A stretch of 64,000 nt of DNA from Centroberyx gerrardi (GCF_048128805.1 NC_135999.1:15160190-15224189), one strand, 5' to 3'; shown: positions 43,049-55,500, numbered from the stretch's first letter. Notes: generated from the sequence alone by a model not told the origin. Translations and numbers: made by a program.

Positions 43049-44220
43049 CTAGAAAGGTGCATTTTCTGGAGAAAATGCGTGTGATTGCTGAGAGTGCAAA
43101 CTGTGGCACTGGTGCAGTTTAGTGTGGGTACAGCTCACCCTTTCTGTTGGCTGTCTGTGACTGGTCTATCACTCTCCTCTTTCCCTCTTTCTATCCTATG
43201 GCTGTATCTATGTCACATATTTCTGTCTGTGTGTGTGTGTGTGTATGTGTGTGTGTGTGTGTGCGCGTGTTTTTGAACATGACTGTGGATCGTCTGTTCA
43301 AACTGAAACGGCTGAAGCAAAGTATAATATGTGTATGTAATGTTAAAACTGTGAGAAATGTGGCAGTTTAAAACACTTCTGTGAAGGAGCTGTAATGAGT
43401 GTCAAAGTGATAAGTAATAATGTTAGAAATGTACTAAAATTTCATAATAGTAACAAGTACAAAAGTAAGAAAATATGTAGGAAGGCTTATGTGTAAAAGG
43501 TGGAAGGAGATAGTAGGAAGACTATTTTGTAAAATCTGAAAGGTACAAGGAGTATGAATAGCAGGTATGAAGAGTATGAAGAGTAGGTATATATTCAGTA
43601 GAAAAAAACAGAAAATACGAAAGTGACAAGTAATAATGTTAGAAATGTACTAAAATGTAATAATACTAAAAAGTAAAAAAGGTATGAAAATATGTAGTTG
43701 GTAGGAAGACTACAAAGGCGAACAAACTATCTGTTAGTAGGAAGGCTTATGTGAAAAGCTGGAAGGGACTAGTAGTATGAAGAGTAGGAAGGCAGTGACA
43801 AGTAATAATGTTAGAAATGTACTAAAATGTAATAATACTAAGAAGTAAAAAAGGTATACTGTATGTGTGTGTATAAATATACATTAATGATGCACATTCA
43901 GACATTATATAGCTTTCACGAACACTTTAATTTGTTATAACAACTCCGACAATTCTGTCTGTTATAAAGTCTAAAGTTTATTTTTCAACCGCAGTTTATG
44001 TAGTTAGCTACCACCGGACCGGCTGGTTAGCTAGTACGCTAACCGGCTGGCCGGCCCTATAGCCACCGCTACCCCGCTAGCACGCTAGGGGGTAAGCGTA
44101 GCTGGTAGTTGGCTCGGTAATGCTAAGCTAGCGTTAACCTAACTTGGTCCCGGTTGTTTGTCTTATAAACAACATAAAACGAAATTGTATAATACCAAAA
44201 TACATTATAAAGCATTGCAA

Positions 44221-44457
44221 TCTAAACTACTAGACACTGAAGCAGTTGCTAAACGAGCCAACAACCGGCTACCGTTAGCTCGCTAGCTAGCTAACTGACT
44301 CTAAACTACTAGACACTGAAGCAGTTGCTAAACGAGCCAACAACCGGCTACCGTTAGCTCGCTAGCTAGCTAACTGACTCTAAACTACTAGACACTGAAG
44401 CAGTTGCTAAACGAGCCAACAACCGGCTACCGTTAGCTCGCTAGCTAGCCAACTGAC
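44221..44457. repeat. Three 79-bp direct repeats
   Basis: Near-perfect copies begin at 44,221, 44,300 and 44,379 with TCTAAACTACTAGACACTGA. Each ends in a GCTAGCTAGC-rich segment. Confidence 0.9.
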
Positions 44458-44497
44458 AGAATAAACGTTCTGTCAGTTGGCTAGCGAGCTAGCTAAC
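44432..44497. repeat. 30-bp inverted repeat (hairpin) beside the 79-bp repeats
   Basis: Arms 44,432-44,461 and 44,468-44,497 pair with two mismatches around the loop TAAACG. The left arm is the end of the third 79-bp repeat, so the right arm is an inverted partial copy of it. Confidence 0.85.
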
Positions 44498-45694
44498 TGT
44501 GTCCTCCCTTTCTAACCTGAACTGGGATGACTATAACCAATGTTAACTGATGTGTGGAGGAGCCTACATTATACAATATATACACTATATTCATGGCTAA
44601 GGGTGGGATAGTGATCTTAAACAAACATGCTTATCATTACTGTTAACATTATCTTATCAGAGTCAAGTTCAAGGATTATAGTATCTGTTGTACAAACTAA
44701 CTAGTACTAAATTTAAAATACCCCGACCAACATTCTTTGATTAAAGCCCTATTTTACATCCAACAAATCACATGCACATAGAGTAGAGGCAGGAGAAGCT
44801 ACAAAAATGCTGCTTTCCCCCAGTGATGTGATATACTGATTCATTCCACTTGTGTTGTCAAATTTAATTTAGAATAAGTGTTAGTAAAACTTAGTCTATG
44901 TTGAAATGAGCTCTTACCATAATTTTCTCCAACTCTACATTACATGTATATAAACATTAATATATGGTCTCTCTCTCTCTCTCTCCCTCTCTCTCTCTGT
45001 GTGTGTGTGTGTGTGTGTGTGTCCTTGTCTTTCTTCTGCAGACAATTGTGCTGGCCAGACCATTGACGGTAAGAAAAATCACAGACTCCTGATAAGTTGC
45101 CATAGGAATATGTGTGCATGACCTGAAAATGACCAATTTTAGGTTGTGTTCATGCTGGTCTGATTTTCAAATAAGCCGATGAAGCTTCCTTCCAATTCCA
45201 AATGTTTTTATTACACAGAGGCACACTCTTATACACAGTTAAACAATCAAGTGGGCTTTAGGATGTAGTTTCTATAAACAGAATGAAATAAACTATAATC
45301 ATAGTTAAACAGTAGTTAATTTGTTCAGCTTATATTCTATGGACCTGTCAAACACTCAAATATCTAAGGATTTTTTAAAATGTTATTTCTGTTTTTCTAA
45401 GAGTTTGTATTTTCACATTGTGGGACATGCTGAAATAATAAATCTTGCGATTAACACAAGGAATGACTGTTGCAAAATGACTGATCGTTTTTCCTCTCTT
45501 TTGGTAAACCTGCTGCAGAGAACTTAAGAGCTCCGTTGGAACCTGTGTCTCTCTCTCTCTCTCTCAATCCAACCCCCCCCAACCCTGCTATCCTGTTTCC
45601 TCCATCTGTTGTCTCTGACTTCTTTCTCTCTCCCTAGTTTTCACGCTCTCGCTCAACGAGCTTCGCTCTGGGCACCTTGATACAGAACCCTAAC

Positions 45695-45855
45695 AGGAAC
45701 CCTTTCACACAACCCTAACGGGAAACCTTTACGCACAACCCTAACGGGAAACCTTGATGCACAACCCTAACGGGAAACCAGGACACTAAACCCTTTGACG
45801 CAAAACCCTTTGACGCAAAACCCTTTGACGCAAAACCCTTACACAAAACCTACCC
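45695..45855. repeat. Short tandem repeat with ACCCTAACGGGAAACC units
   Basis: Several imperfect units of CAACCCTAACGGGAAACC pass into three units of CCCTTTGACGCAAAA. CCCTAAC resembles the vertebrate telomere repeat, but only one such word occurs per unit. Confidence 0.75.
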
Positions 45856-45979
45856 CCTTTGAACAATCTATAAAAAGTGCATACAAACTCATTTTCTGCT
45901 TGAATTACACTTGTTCTTGCTTTTTTGAATATCACTTTACAGACCTCGCTGAGAAACCCCAGTTGACTTCCTTGTGACC

Positions 45980-46420
45980 ATGCCAAAGAAAGGTAAGAAA
46001 TCTCAAGCTGCTAAAGCGCGCTTGCAGAAGTTGGATGTGTCTCAATGTGCAATACCAACTGAACGGGCAGAGATTCTTGGTCCTCAGAGCAGCAGAGCAG
46101 AGGTAAATTTGTCACAGCCACCTAATGCTGATGTTACGTGTGTGCTGGCATCCCACAGTCAGGATTCTGCGAAATACAGTCAGTTTTCCAGAAACAAACA
46201 GTGTACCTGTAACTCCCTGACTTTTCTGGCTTTTCTCCATGAGAATCCACAACTCACACGTGCAGACCTTGATCTTGTTTTAGACAAAGGTGATGTGATG
46301 TACAGATTTGTTAGAAACCAGATGTATCAACAGAGACGGCAGGCTTTTAGCTTTTTAGCTACTGATGAACTGCCAGAGACAGCAACCGCACACAGACAAG
46401 TGTTTGTCCAAGTATGGTGA
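45980..46420 (+). CDS. Helentron protein, N-terminal part (cysteine protease-like, catalytic Cys)
   Basis: ATG at 45,980 in context ACCATGC opens [18 protein letters not shown], a basic start typical of fish Helitron proteins. [15 protein letters not shown] (about 46,199 on) fits the cysteine segment of the OTU- or herpes-tegument-like protease domain known from these elements. The Asp-His partner (FFDPHS, about 46,560-46,580) lies in the next frame. The two frames overlap at 46,365-46,420, and the protein appears to pass from one to the other near 46,405. So one base is extra (or two missing) in this copy, and this is the front of a single long protein, not a separate gene. Confidence 0.75.
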   Translation: MPKKGKKSQAAKARLQKLDVSQCAIPTERAEILGPQSSRAEVNLSQPPNADVTCVLASHSQDSAKYSQFSRNKQCTCNSLTFLAFLHENPQLTRADLDLVLDKGDVMYRFVRNQMYQQRRQAFSFLATDELPETATAHRQVFVQVW

Positions 46421-49400
46421 ATTTACAGCTCCTGTACCTGTTGGCGCAGACGACTACCTGAACCTTGCAGAAAGACTTCAGTGTTTGTCATCGGAAGTGA
46501 ACAACGCACTGCTGATAATGGCTGGATTGTGCATCGCTGTATTCCGAACCCGGGCCGGAAGGTATGGCTTTTTTGACCCACACTCGAGACGACCTGATGG
46601 ATTACCTTGTCCCCCACACAGCACTGGCACAGCTGTAATGCTTACTTTCACACATTTAAGTGATCTGATAAGGAGGCTTCATCAATGTTACAGTGTGCTA
46701 AACATATATCCAAATTGTCAATATGAACTGATGCCTGTACTATTTCATGTGGATCAGCCCATTCTGGATGAAAGTTTCCAATGCACACATGCTAATGCAC
46801 ACAATGTTGTGTCACCTATGAGGGAGCAGGAGGTTCACATGTCCAATGTTACCCAGCCTGAAACTGAGATGTCCATTCCCTCATGCTCGGCTACACCGCA
46901 CGCACGCTCTCCTGCTGCAAATGTGATGATGACGCATGTGAACTCCAGTGAAGGTACAGTGAAACATCCTATATCAGAAATACCACAGCTGAATAGGCAA
47001 CATATGCCAGTTCTGTCAAAATATACCAAACAGCAAAGGAGAAAATTTAAGAGAACAATGCTTTTGCAAAAGACAAAACCTACAAATGACAAAAAGAAAA
47101 AAAAAATACAAAGGGATGCTCAAAAAACTAAAGAGAGGAAGAAGTATGCTGAAGATAAATTATATAAACAACGGAAAAGGTCTTACGCAGACCATCGATA
47201 CAGTCACGATGCTGATTTCAAACAGAGACAGATGTCGTATGTAACCAGTCGCTACCGTCAAGATTCTGAGTTCAAACAGAGACAGATGTCGTATGTAACC
47301 AGTCGTTACAGTCAAGATGCTGAGTTCAAACAGAGACAGATGTCGTATGTAACCAGTCGCTACAGTCAAGATGCTGCCTTCAGACTAAGGCAAAAATCGT
47401 ACATTACTCGGCGTTATGCGAATGAACCTGGATTCAGATTGAAACAAAAACAAAAAATGAAACAACATATGCAAAACAAATACAGAAATAACGTTGCATT
47501 TAGGATCACTCATAACATGCAGTGTGCAATGAAAATAAAACGAAAATACAGACGGATAAATCGGCAAGATAAACAAGTACCTCAGAGTGACAACCCTTTG
47601 ATCAAAAAGGCTATATCAGTTTTCCAGTCACAGATTAAAAATAGCCCGACTTACATATGCACGGTCTGTCATAGAGCATTGTTTCCAAATCAAGTACGAC
47701 CCTGCATCAGGTCAAATTACGTCAAAAAGCCAGATGTTGTTGAAACTTGCCTGACGGGAAAGTTTGTTCATGTTTGTGATGATGAATGCCAACATTTACA
47801 ACAGTGCAGAGTCCCAAATGAGAGAAGGAAAGAGTGGATCTGTTACACTTGCCACGATCATCTTAAGGATGGAAGCATGCCGTCCCTTGCTGTGGCTAAT
47901 AATTTGGAGCTGGCACAAATTCCACCTGAATTAAGTGATCTGAACATATTGGAAAGACACCTCATAGCCAAGTACATAGCATTTGCTAAAATCATCCCTC
48001 TTCCTAAAGGCCAACAGAGAGCAATACGTGGTAATGTAGTGTGTGTGCCATCCGAAGTAGAAGAGACAGTCAATGCTTTACCCAGACTGACAAGTGAATC
48101 TCAAGTTATGAGAGTGAAGTTGAAGAGACGATTGTGCTACAAAGGACATCAAATGTTTCAGACCGTGACTTGGTGTAAACTTGTACGAGCATTGCACAAA
48201 CTGAAAGAGATCCGTCCACAGTATGAGGACATAACTGTCAGAGATGAGGCTGAGTTATGCGATCCAACACTTCACAATGAGGAAGATGATAGTGATGTGG
48301 ATGAAAACATGGAGGACGATGATTATGATGAAGATGATTTGATGGACATTGACAGGTGTGAGCGCAGTGCAATGTGCGAGGCGCAAAACGATCATGACGA
48401 TGAGCAACCAAGTATTCAAATCCCGCCTTGTGAAGAGCAGTCAGATGATACAGAACAGGATGGTGATCAGCCCAATGGTGGTATTGCTTTAGAATCATGC
48501 CTTCAGCCAGTTGATGTTTCAGAAGAGATATTAAGTTTCAGTGAAGGAATCTACTGTGTTGCCCCTGCTGAAGGACAGCAGCCAGTCAGCTTTTTCAGAA
48601 CACCCAAACTGGAGGCCATGGCTTTCCCTGTTCAGTTCCCCACTGGTGAAAACACACTGGATGACAACAGACATAAGAAATTAACACCGATCAGTTATTT
48701 CAAATCAAGGCTTCTCTGTGTTGACGATCGTTTTGCCAGAGACACAAATTACTTGTTCTTTGCACAGTTTGTTTCAGAAATACATTCGGCCACTTCCAGT
48801 ATGAGGATACAGTTGCGTAAAGGGCGGCCTGTGACCCGAGACGGACGTAGAATAACCTCTAGCATGTTACGAGATAAACGCGAGGTTGAAAAACTGGTGC
48901 GGAACAAAGACGCAGTCAGATTCATGCAGCCACTGAGAGGGACCCCGACTTACTGGGAGAAAACCACTAGAGATCTCTTTGCTATGATCAGGCAACTGGG
49001 AAGTCCTACCTTTTTCTGTACATTCAGCGCAGCAGAGATGAGATGGCCTGAAGTTACTGAAGCAATAAAGACGCAACAAGGTGAACAGGTTAATTTCGAG
49101 GAGCTTGACTGGGCTACAAAGTGTGAAATATTACGAAGCAATCCTGTCACAACGATGCGCATGTTTGAGAAACGTGTCGATGCATTATTCAGAGATTTGA
49201 TCCTGTCCCCTGCACAGCCCCTTGGCAAGGTTGTTGACTACTTTTACCGACTGGAATTTCAGCACAGAGGAAGCCCACACATACACTGCCTCATATGGGT
49301 AGAGGGAGCACCTGTTTTTGAGGAAGATTCTGATGAGACTGTGTGTAATTTCATTTGTCAGTACATAACAGCTCAACTGCCTGACCCAAATACACAACCA

Positions 49401-50195
49401 GAACTGTACAGGAAGGTGGCAGAAGTTCAGATGCACAGCAAAAACCACTCCAAGTCATGTCATAAAAATAACAGGTCTGCCTGCCGATTTGGATTCCCCA
49501 AACCACCTGCCAAAGAGACGACCATAACAAGGCCTGGAGAACATACTGATACCGCAGTGTTGACTGCAGCAAAGAGGAAGCTCAGACCATTGACTGAGTT
49601 GCTCAGTGACCCTACAACCGCATCCCTGAATTTTCCGCAGGTACTGGCAAAGTGTAATTTAAGCTACGAAGAGTATGAACGATCCCTACATGCGCTGACC
49701 AACGCCAGTGTGGTTATAATGAAACGTGATCCAAAGGACTGCTGGGTAAATGGATACAATCCTCATCTTCTTGATGCCTGGGATGCCAACATTGATATCC
49801 AGTACATCCTTAACCCCTACTCATGTATCATGTACATCACATCCTACATCACCAAGGCAGAGCATGGGATGAGCGACTATCTCAAAACACTCATTCAGCA
49901 CTCAAATCAAGACAACGTGAATGAATGTGAGGAAATGATGCAAATCATGCAGGCATATTCCAAAAAGAGAGAGGTCAGCGCTCAGGAGTGTGTAACTCGT
50001 GCATGCAGTATAAACATGAAGAAGTGTTCACGGAGTGTCATTTTCGTACCAACAGATGACAATGCAGTGAAAATGAGTCGTCCCATCTCATACCTGGAGA
50101 GCACAATGCCAGACTCAGACAATGTGTGGATGACAGGCTTAACAGAAAAATACAAAGCCAGACCTGAAACACTGGAGTTTGAAAAAATGTGCTGA
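46365..50195 (+). CDS. Helentron protein, middle part: protease end, basic repeats, Rep (HUH) domain
   Basis: An open frame of 1,276 codons; the real start is upstream in the preceding frame. Near residue 70 is FFDPHSR, the likely Asp-His pair of the protease. Next come a Lys/Arg-rich region with 18-residue tandem repeats around [18 protein letters not shown] (about 47,200-47,400) and a cysteine cluster ([18 protein letters not shown]). The segment [16 protein letters not shown] is usual in Helitron proteins, and an acidic stretch lies at about 48,277-48,357. The Rep domain shows [12 protein letters not shown] with the HUH motif at residues 972-974 (49,278-49,286). It also has the two-tyrosine motif YITSY at residues 1157 and 1161 (49,833-49,847). 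Rep nicks and rejoins single strands in rolling-circle transposition. The frame ends where the helicase frame takes over near 50,185. Confidence 0.88.
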   Translation: MNCQRQQPHTDKCLSKYGEFTAPVPVGADDYLNLAERLQCLSSEVNNALLIMAGLCIAVFRTRAGRYGFFDPHSRRPDGLPCPPHSTGTAVMLTFTHLSDLIRRLHQCYSVLNIYPNCQYELMPVLFHVDQPILDESFQCTHANAHNVVSPMREQEVHMSNVTQPETEMSIPSCSATPHARSPAANVMMTHVNSSEGTVKHPISEIPQLNRQHMPVLSKYTKQQRRKFKRTMLLQKTKPTNDKKKKKIQRDAQKTKERKKYAEDKLYKQRKRSYADHRYSHDADFKQRQMSYVTSRYRQDSEFKQRQMSYVTSRYSQDAEFKQRQMSYVTSRYSQDAAFRLRQKSYITRRYANEPGFRLKQKQKMKQHMQNKYRNNVAFRITHNMQCAMKIKRKYRRINRQDKQVPQSDNPLIKKAISVFQSQIKNSPTYICTVCHRALFPNQVRPCIRSNYVKKPDVVETCLTGKFVHVCDDECQHLQQCRVPNERRKEWICYTCHDHLKDGSMPSLAVANNLELAQIPPELSDLNILERHLIAKYIAFAKIIPLPKGQQRAIRGNVVCVPSEVEETVNALPRLTSESQVMRVKLKRRLCYKGHQMFQTVTWCKLVRALHKLKEIRPQYEDITVRDEAELCDPTLHNEEDDSDVDENMEDDDYDEDDLMDIDRCERSAMCEAQNDHDDEQPSIQIPPCEEQSDDTEQDGDQPNGGIALESCLQPVDVSEEILSFSEGIYCVAPAEGQQPVSFFRTPKLEAMAFPVQFPTGENTLDDNRHKKLTPISYFKSRLLCVDDRFARDTNYLFFAQFVSEIHSATSSMRIQLRKGRPVTRDGRRITSSMLRDKREVEKLVRNKDAVRFMQPLRGTPTYWEKTTRDLFAMIRQLGSPTFFCTFSAAEMRWPEVTEAIKTQQGEQVNFEELDWATKCEILRSNPVTTMRMFEKRVDALFRDLILSPAQPLGKVVDYFYRLEFQHRGSPHIHCLIWVEGAPVFEEDSDETVCNFICQYITAQLPDPNTQPELYRKVAEVQMHSKNHSKSCHKNNRSACRFGFPKPPAKETTITRPGEHTDTAVLTAAKRKLRPLTELLSDPTTASLNFPQVLAKCNLSYEEYERSLHALTNASVVIMKRDPKDCWVNGYNPHLLDAWDANIDIQYILNPYSCIMYITSYITKAEHGMSDYLKTLIQHSNQDNVNECEEMMQIMQAYSKKREVSAQECVTRACSINMKKCSRSVIFVPTDDNAVKMSRPISYLESTMPDSDNVWMTGLTEKYKARPETLEFEKMC

Positions 50196-52605
50196 TTTTG
50201 CTTCCACCTGCAGGATTGTCTATGGCAAACAGACAAATGGTAAAGGTGTTCTGCCCCTCCTGAATGAGTTGGGATTTGTTCAAAGGAGAACAAATGGCAA
50301 GCCCGCCGTCATACGATATCACCGCTTCTCACCAGAAAAGAATCCCGAGGAATTTTGTGGCACACTACTTAAACTTTACCTCCCATACCGGTCAGAGGCA
50401 CAGCTAAAAAGTCAGTGGTTCCCTACATACCAGTCCTTCTACACTAATGCGTGTGTTCAGCTACCAGGTTCAGACCATATCCAATCTGTGTACGAAATTG
50501 TCAAGGACAAGAGACATGAATATGAGCAACACAGTAAAGAGATTGAGAGTGCCATTGAGGAGTTTGAAAAGAATGGACCCATACGTGATGAATGGTGTAA
50601 CCTGGCCCCTGAATCTGAAGTAGTGAGGTTGGAATGTATTGCAGAACTTGAAGCGGGGCCGTCTGATAACCAAAATGAACAAGAAGATGTGCCAGAGTAT
50701 AGAGTTCAGTCTGAAGCAAGAACAGGAACAGTACCTATGATCGAGGCCCCTCCGGTTGACTCTGCAGTGATACGTCAAATGTATCAAAGTCTGAACCAGA
50801 AACAAGCGTCCATATTCTACACCGTTAGAGACTGGTGCATAAAGCGTGTGTGTGGCCTGAATCCAGATCAGTTTTTCTACTACATTAATGGCGGTGCAGG
50901 AACAGGTAAGTCCCACCTTATAAAATGCATCCATTCCGAGGCATCCAAGATACTATGTGCGTGGCGGAGACGTTGTGAAGATACAGACATATCAAAACCT
51001 ACTGTGCTGTTAACCGCATTCACTGGCACCGCCGCATTTAATATCTCGGGCAAAACATTGCATTCCATGCTCAAGCTACCGAGAAGCCTAAAACCTCCCT
51101 TCCAAGGACTTGGCAATGCACTGGATGAAGTCAGGGCAGAGATTTCAAATGCTGAAATTATTGTCATTGATGAAGTGTCCATGGTCTCAAAGCCTCTCTT
51201 TGCCTATGTGGATATGAGACTTAAACAAATCAAAGGAATTCAAAGGCCTTTCGGAGGAATGTCAGTACTCGCTGTCGGAGACTTCTACCAGCTACCACCA
51301 CTTGGACAGGCTAAACCTCTCTGTGTGTATGAACCGTGTCAGATCGACCTCTGGCGAGACCATTTTCAGATGATCACGCTGACAAAGATAATGCGCCAGA
51401 AGGATGACGTCGCCTTTGCTGAGATGTTGAACAGGATCCGTGTGAAACAAAAGACAGATGCATTGTCTGAAGCGGATAGCGCTTTGCTTTCACAGGCCAT
51501 CACTGAACCAGCACTTTGCCCAACTGATGTACTGCACATCTTTGCAACTAACAAGCAGGTAGACGAACACAACTCCACAACATTAGCTCTGCTTCATTCT
51601 CATATCACAAACATCAATGCAGACGACTATAGAAAGGACCCAAGAACTGGAAGAATGGCAAGACAAGCCAAACCCTGTCAAGGAACTAAGCAGGAGTTAC
51701 CAGACAAACTACAAGTTGCAGAGGGTGCTCGTGTTATGCTCACCAGAAATATTGATGTGGAGGATGGGCTAGTGAATGGTTCGTTTGGCGAAATTGTCAG
51801 AATAGTGCCCTGTGAAAAAGATGCTACACATGTGAAGATGCTTGGAGTCGAGCTGGACAATGAAAATGCAGGACGGATACAGCGTAATAAAGCACCTGGA
51901 GGATCTGATAATGTGGTGTACATAGAGAGAGTAGAGGAGAATCTGAGGCAGAAAGGAGTAGTACGCAGACAGTTTCCCATGAAGCTTGCATTTGCTTGTA
52001 CTACGCACAAGGTTCAAGGCATGACAACCTCATCTGCTGTGGTTTCACTAAAAAAAATATTTGTACACGGTATGGCCTATGTAGCTCTCAGTAGAGTAAC
52101 CTCTCTCAGTGGAATGCACATAGTCGATATGGACGAGAAGAAAATATACGCCAACCCTGAAATCACTGCTGCCCTCGAGAGCATGAGACAAGCCAGCTTT
52201 GATGACATAATGCCTCTTCTTCAAATCACGCAAACATTAAACAGGCCTGACACACTTACCATTATTCATCATAACACAGAAGGACTGCCAGCTCATGTCA
52301 GTGACATTAAGAGCCATCATGAACTGTGTCTTGCAGATGTTTTGTGCCTAACGGAAACAAAGCTGCGAGGTTCCTTTGTTGCTGACAGTCTCCATTTGGA
52401 AGGCTACAACATGTTTAAACGCAACAGACATCTGTCCTACACAAATTTTCCACAGCTGGCCAACAGTGATGGTGGTGGAGTAGCAATTTATGTAAAACGC
52501 CATCTTCACGTCCGTGAAAAGCAGTACATACAGAATGTAACTGATCTTGAGTTTGTGCTTATCAAGGTCGAAGCCCCGATGAATGCTCTGATTGCTGCCG
52601 TGTAA
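50179..52605 (+). CDS. Helentron protein, C-terminal part: Pif1-like helicase and start of endonuclease
   Basis: Open frame of 808 codons continuing the Rep frame. The join lies at a run of six A (about 50,181-50,187), where one extra base would explain the shift. The first codon here is TTG, not a true start. Pif1/RecD-type motifs: GGAGTGKS (residues 238-245), [60 protein letters not shown]. From about residue 690 an apurinic-type endonuclease begins ([15 protein letters not shown]), the added domain that marks Helentrons. TAA at 52,603-52,605 interrupts it between IAAV and RPPDYS, where related proteins usually have a tyrosine. Thus the helicase is whole and the endonuclease is cut. Confidence 0.88.
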   Translation: MKKCADFASTCRIVYGKQTNGKGVLPLLNELGFVQRRTNGKPAVIRYHRFSPEKNPEEFCGTLLKLYLPYRSEAQLKSQWFPTYQSFYTNACVQLPGSDHIQSVYEIVKDKRHEYEQHSKEIESAIEEFEKNGPIRDEWCNLAPESEVVRLECIAELEAGPSDNQNEQEDVPEYRVQSEARTGTVPMIEAPPVDSAVIRQMYQSLNQKQASIFYTVRDWCIKRVCGLNPDQFFYYINGGAGTGKSHLIKCIHSEASKILCAWRRRCEDTDISKPTVLLTAFTGTAAFNISGKTLHSMLKLPRSLKPPFQGLGNALDEVRAEISNAEIIVIDEVSMVSKPLFAYVDMRLKQIKGIQRPFGGMSVLAVGDFYQLPPLGQAKPLCVYEPCQIDLWRDHFQMITLTKIMRQKDDVAFAEMLNRIRVKQKTDALSEADSALLSQAITEPALCPTDVLHIFATNKQVDEHNSTTLALLHSHITNINADDYRKDPRTGRMARQAKPCQGTKQELPDKLQVAEGARVMLTRNIDVEDGLVNGSFGEIVRIVPCEKDATHVKMLGVELDNENAGRIQRNKAPGGSDNVVYIERVEENLRQKGVVRRQFPMKLAFACTTHKVQGMTTSSAVVSLKKIFVHGMAYVALSRVTSLSGMHIVDMDEKKIYANPEITAALESMRQASFDDIMPLLQITQTLNRPDTLTIIHHNTEGLPAHVSDIKSHHELCLADVLCLTETKLRGSFVADSLHLEGYNMFKRNRHLSYTNFPQLANSDGGGVAIYVKRHLHVREKQYIQNVTDLEFVLIKVEAPMNALIAAV

Positions 52606-52941
52606 CGACCTCCAGACTACAGTGTTGGATCATTCCTGTCAAACCTGGAACGCCTCTTGGAAACTTTAGAGATCATGGATCATCACCCCGTCATAGTCTG
52701 TGGAGATTTTAATGAAGATCAGTTGCCAAACACAAGGAAGCCAATACTTGAACTGTTTCAATCAAGAGGTTATACACAGCTGATCACTACTGCAACCACT
52801 GAAAAGCACACGCTGTTGGACCTAATTTTCATCTCTCGATCACAGCATTGTCTACATTCCGGTGTACTGCAAACGTACCACAGTTATCACCTTCCTGTGT
52901 ACTGTGTATTAACTGATGAAATTTTCTGTGAAGCACATTGA
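52606..52941 (+). pseudogene. Helentron endonuclease, remainder after the stop
   Basis: In the same frame as the helicase: RPPDYSVGSFLSNL, VIVCGDFNEDQLP, then LLDLIFIS and HSYHLPVYCV, ending at TGA 52,939-52,941. GDFNED is the usual aspartate/asparagine motif. The last catalytic motif, normally Ser-Asp-His, reads Ser-Tyr-His (TAT at 52,885-52,887), so the endonuclease would be inactive even without the stop. Confidence 0.8.
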
Positions 52942-52969
52942 GCTGCATATGCATGAAATGTGCTATTTA

Positions 52970-52975
52970 AATAAA
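52970..52975 (+). terminator. Poly(A) signal of the Helentron gene
   Basis: AATAAA in GCTATTTAAATAAAGTCTG, about 30 bases after the endonuclease frame. This tail (GTGAAGCACATTGAGC...) resembles 3' ends common to fish repeats, so it may have come with the endonuclease from a LINE. Confidence 0.55.
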
Positions 52976-53837
52976 GTCTGACTTGACTCGACTTGATGAA
53001 ATGTAAGTATAACCCATCGTAAGTGTGGCTTTTATAAATCATGACATTGCGCTTGCCCGAGTGCAAAATAGAATACATATGATCATTTTTTGACAATTAC
53101 ACTTTACAAGAGTATTGTTTACTTGCACTGTATTTTGACATTACAAATAAGAGTGTAGTTTATTTTACATTTTGTAACATCAAACAACATCAATTTTACA
53201 GAATTTAGTTCAAAATTAACATAGATAATGCAAAATGGGGGGGATTCGTCCTTTGCAGTAAGGCTTCAACACCTTGCCTGGCTGCCCCAGCTTCTCAGAG
53301 GTTGGGAGGGAGGGAGGGAGGGAGGGATGGAGGGACGGTCTCCCCTCAAAACAAGACTACACATACACATTATGGGTCCCTATGGCCTTCGAGAACTTAG
53401 TGGTATCCCCAGTTCCACCTACTCCGGGATGAATAGGAGCGTAGAGGCCCAAAGCAAGGGAGCCGTGGAACGCAGAGAACGCAAGGCTGTGGGGAAATCT
53501 GACAAAGCCCCAGGAAGAGGAAGACTGGAATAGAAAGACTGGATAAGACCGTTCTCTCCTGAAGAAACAGATCTATGTGACGGCATCCTCACAGACAAAG
53601 GTGGAGCTATTAGCAATATGCTCTTTCTCAGGACCACAGAGAGCCCTTTTCTGCCTCAGTCACAGGAGCAGAGGAGAACACAAAAAAAGGACAGACTCCG
53701 TTCAACTGCTGTCAAGAAGAAGACACCCAAATGTTATGGAGGGATGCAAGCCACCCAAACAAACTTTTATGATCTCAAGTCAATCCGCCGAGGGTTACGA
53801 GGTTACGAGGCTCAATTACTGCCCCTCTATTGTCCTG
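52976..53837. other. Region without a recognised gene, G-rich tract
   Basis: AT-rich to about 53,230, then a GGGA tract at about 53,304-53,330. Short open frames on both strands have no recognisable motif or splice context. Confidence 0.4.
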
Positions 53838-55500
53838 TAAACCTGAAAAGCTTCAGGTACAGACCATATTTCTGCGACCGTCTAGTAAAACTACCAAATA
53901 TTGTGACAAAGTAATAATCATAAGGAATATGTTTTGTATTTTGTACAGTAGTGTTTTACAGGTAGCAAACACCTTCCAGGGATGATCCATCAGCCCAGAA
54001 TGAGAGAAGCAGTCCAGCATCATCACTTCACTGTGTCTTTCAAACTACAAGACATGTACCCAGGTGAGGGAGAAACCATACCACTACTGCGCCTCATAAA
54101 TCTCTGGACTTCCTCTGGTGAGGTGTTGGTGTGCCTTTAGTGTTGATGTGTTTGGCTGTGCCTAAGCTTGTATTGTTTCTTTATTTGCTATGATAATTAA
54201 AATTCAGTTAGCATTTATGTGCTGCATGTACATTTTAGTGATATATAGCATGACCCTGTGTATATTTAGAATTGTGTAACAGTTGTCTCTATCAGGCCAT
54301 GAGAAGAGGTGAAGCTGTAGACGTGTACAACAGGGGAACCAGAAGTGCCGCCGCCATGTGACCCGTGTGAGCGTTCAACACTAGAGCTGGATCCAGGCAG
54401 ACTGTAAGTAGCCTCATTCAAGATTGTTACAGGGTTATTGTGAGTAGTGTTATGTTGGTGGGTCCTGTGCTGAGGCTATGGCAGGGGTCTGGCCTTTTTG
54501 CTTGGTTGAGCAGGTTCTTTTTTCTCTGCAGGGTGTTGGAGGAACAAGTATCCTGTGACGAGCTAGGAGTCAGGGGCGCCGTAGCCATGTGAGCGTTCAA
54601 CACTCTTCTTGAGCTGGATCCAAGCAGATTGTAAGTGAACTTGATCATCGCCCTTATTTTTTCTAGTAAACCTGAAGAGCTTCAGTCAAGGGCCATATTT
54701 CTATATATATATGTAGTAATTTTTATGATAAAGTATTAAGCACAAGATATTTGTTTTTCTGCATTCGTGCTTTAAAGAAGGAAGATGTCCAGCAACACTC
54801 CACATCCAGCTAAACTGAAAGACATGTATCCAGGTGAGGGAGACACCATACCATGAGGCCACTACTGCACCTTCTGCCGTAAATTTCTGAACTTGAGCCT
54901 GGTGCATGGCTTTGCTTGTATTGTTTTTTATTTGCTACAATAATTGGATTTTATTTTTGTGTCATGTGTGAGCTGTATGTACCTTTTATTGATGTAGCTT
55001 GATTCTTGAACAGTTTGTTCCCTCTTAACTGTAGCTGTAGAATGTGACTGTTGGCCATGGGCATATTCAGGGTTGGTGTAAGACTTGTCTCTCCCCTCTA
55101 TCAGGCCATGAGAAGAGGTGAAGCTGGAGACGTGTACAGGACCGGTGCTGCACTGACAGAGCTGAACTTATGCAACAGGGGAACAAGAAGCGCCGCCGCC
55201 ATGTGACCCGTGTGAGCGTTCAACATTTGAGCTGGATCCGGGCAGACTGTAAGTAGCCTCATTCAAGATTGTTACAGGGTTACTGTGAGTAGTGTTATGG
55301 TAGTGGGTCGTGATGGCAACCCCTGTTGGCTAAGGCTATGGCAGGGGTCTGGAATTTTTGCTTGTTGAGTAATTAATTTGCAGGTTCTATTTTCTCTGCA
55401 GGGTGCTGGAGGAACAAATATCCTGTGACGACCTGGTCCCATATGGAAGTTCAAGCCTGGAATTATTATTCTTTTTTGGTGTTATTTATTGCTTCATTTT
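53838..55500 (+). repeat. Imperfect 0.83-kb tandem duplication with exon-like pieces
   Basis: Two copies start near 53,838 and 54,671 (CCTGAARAGCTTCAG). Both contain AAACT..AAGACATGTAYCCAG followed by GTGAGGGAGA, which looks like an exon end with a donor. In the second copy ATGTCCAGCAACACTCC (54,785 on) could be its start. Both also contain TCTATCAG then GCCATGAGAAGAGGTGAAGC, an acceptor-like start, and TTTTCTCTGCAG then GGTG.TGGAGGAACAA. The CAG/GTGAG arrangement suggests captured host exons on the plus strand. I do not recognise the gene, and the frames close after a few dozen codons. Confidence 0.4.

Larger units (their letters stand above)
43859..45979 (+). other. Leader region upstream of the Helentron gene
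   Basis: No coding frame is supported. It contains a CpG-richer stretch (about 43,990-44,160), a triple 79-bp repeat with a hairpin (44,221-44,497), CT and GT microsatellites (about 44,967-45,022) and a small exon-like piece (CTTCTGCAG then GTAAG, about 45,033-45,075). A short telomere-like tandem repeat follows before the ATG. It may hold the Helentron promoter and untranslated exons; that is inference. Confidence 0.4.

Noticed and set aside
44960-45080. Host gene exon near a CTTCTGCAG acceptor
   Set aside because: Only about 27 bases between acceptor and donor; no continuing frame nearby, so only noted as a possible untranslated exon.
45695-45855. Interstitial telomere repeat
   Set aside because: CCCTAAC occurs once per longer unit rather than as a continuous hexamer array.
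50170-50200. Programmed ribosomal frameshift at the A run
   Set aside because: Related Helitrons use one continuous frame as far as I know; an extra base in a homopolymer explains it more simply.
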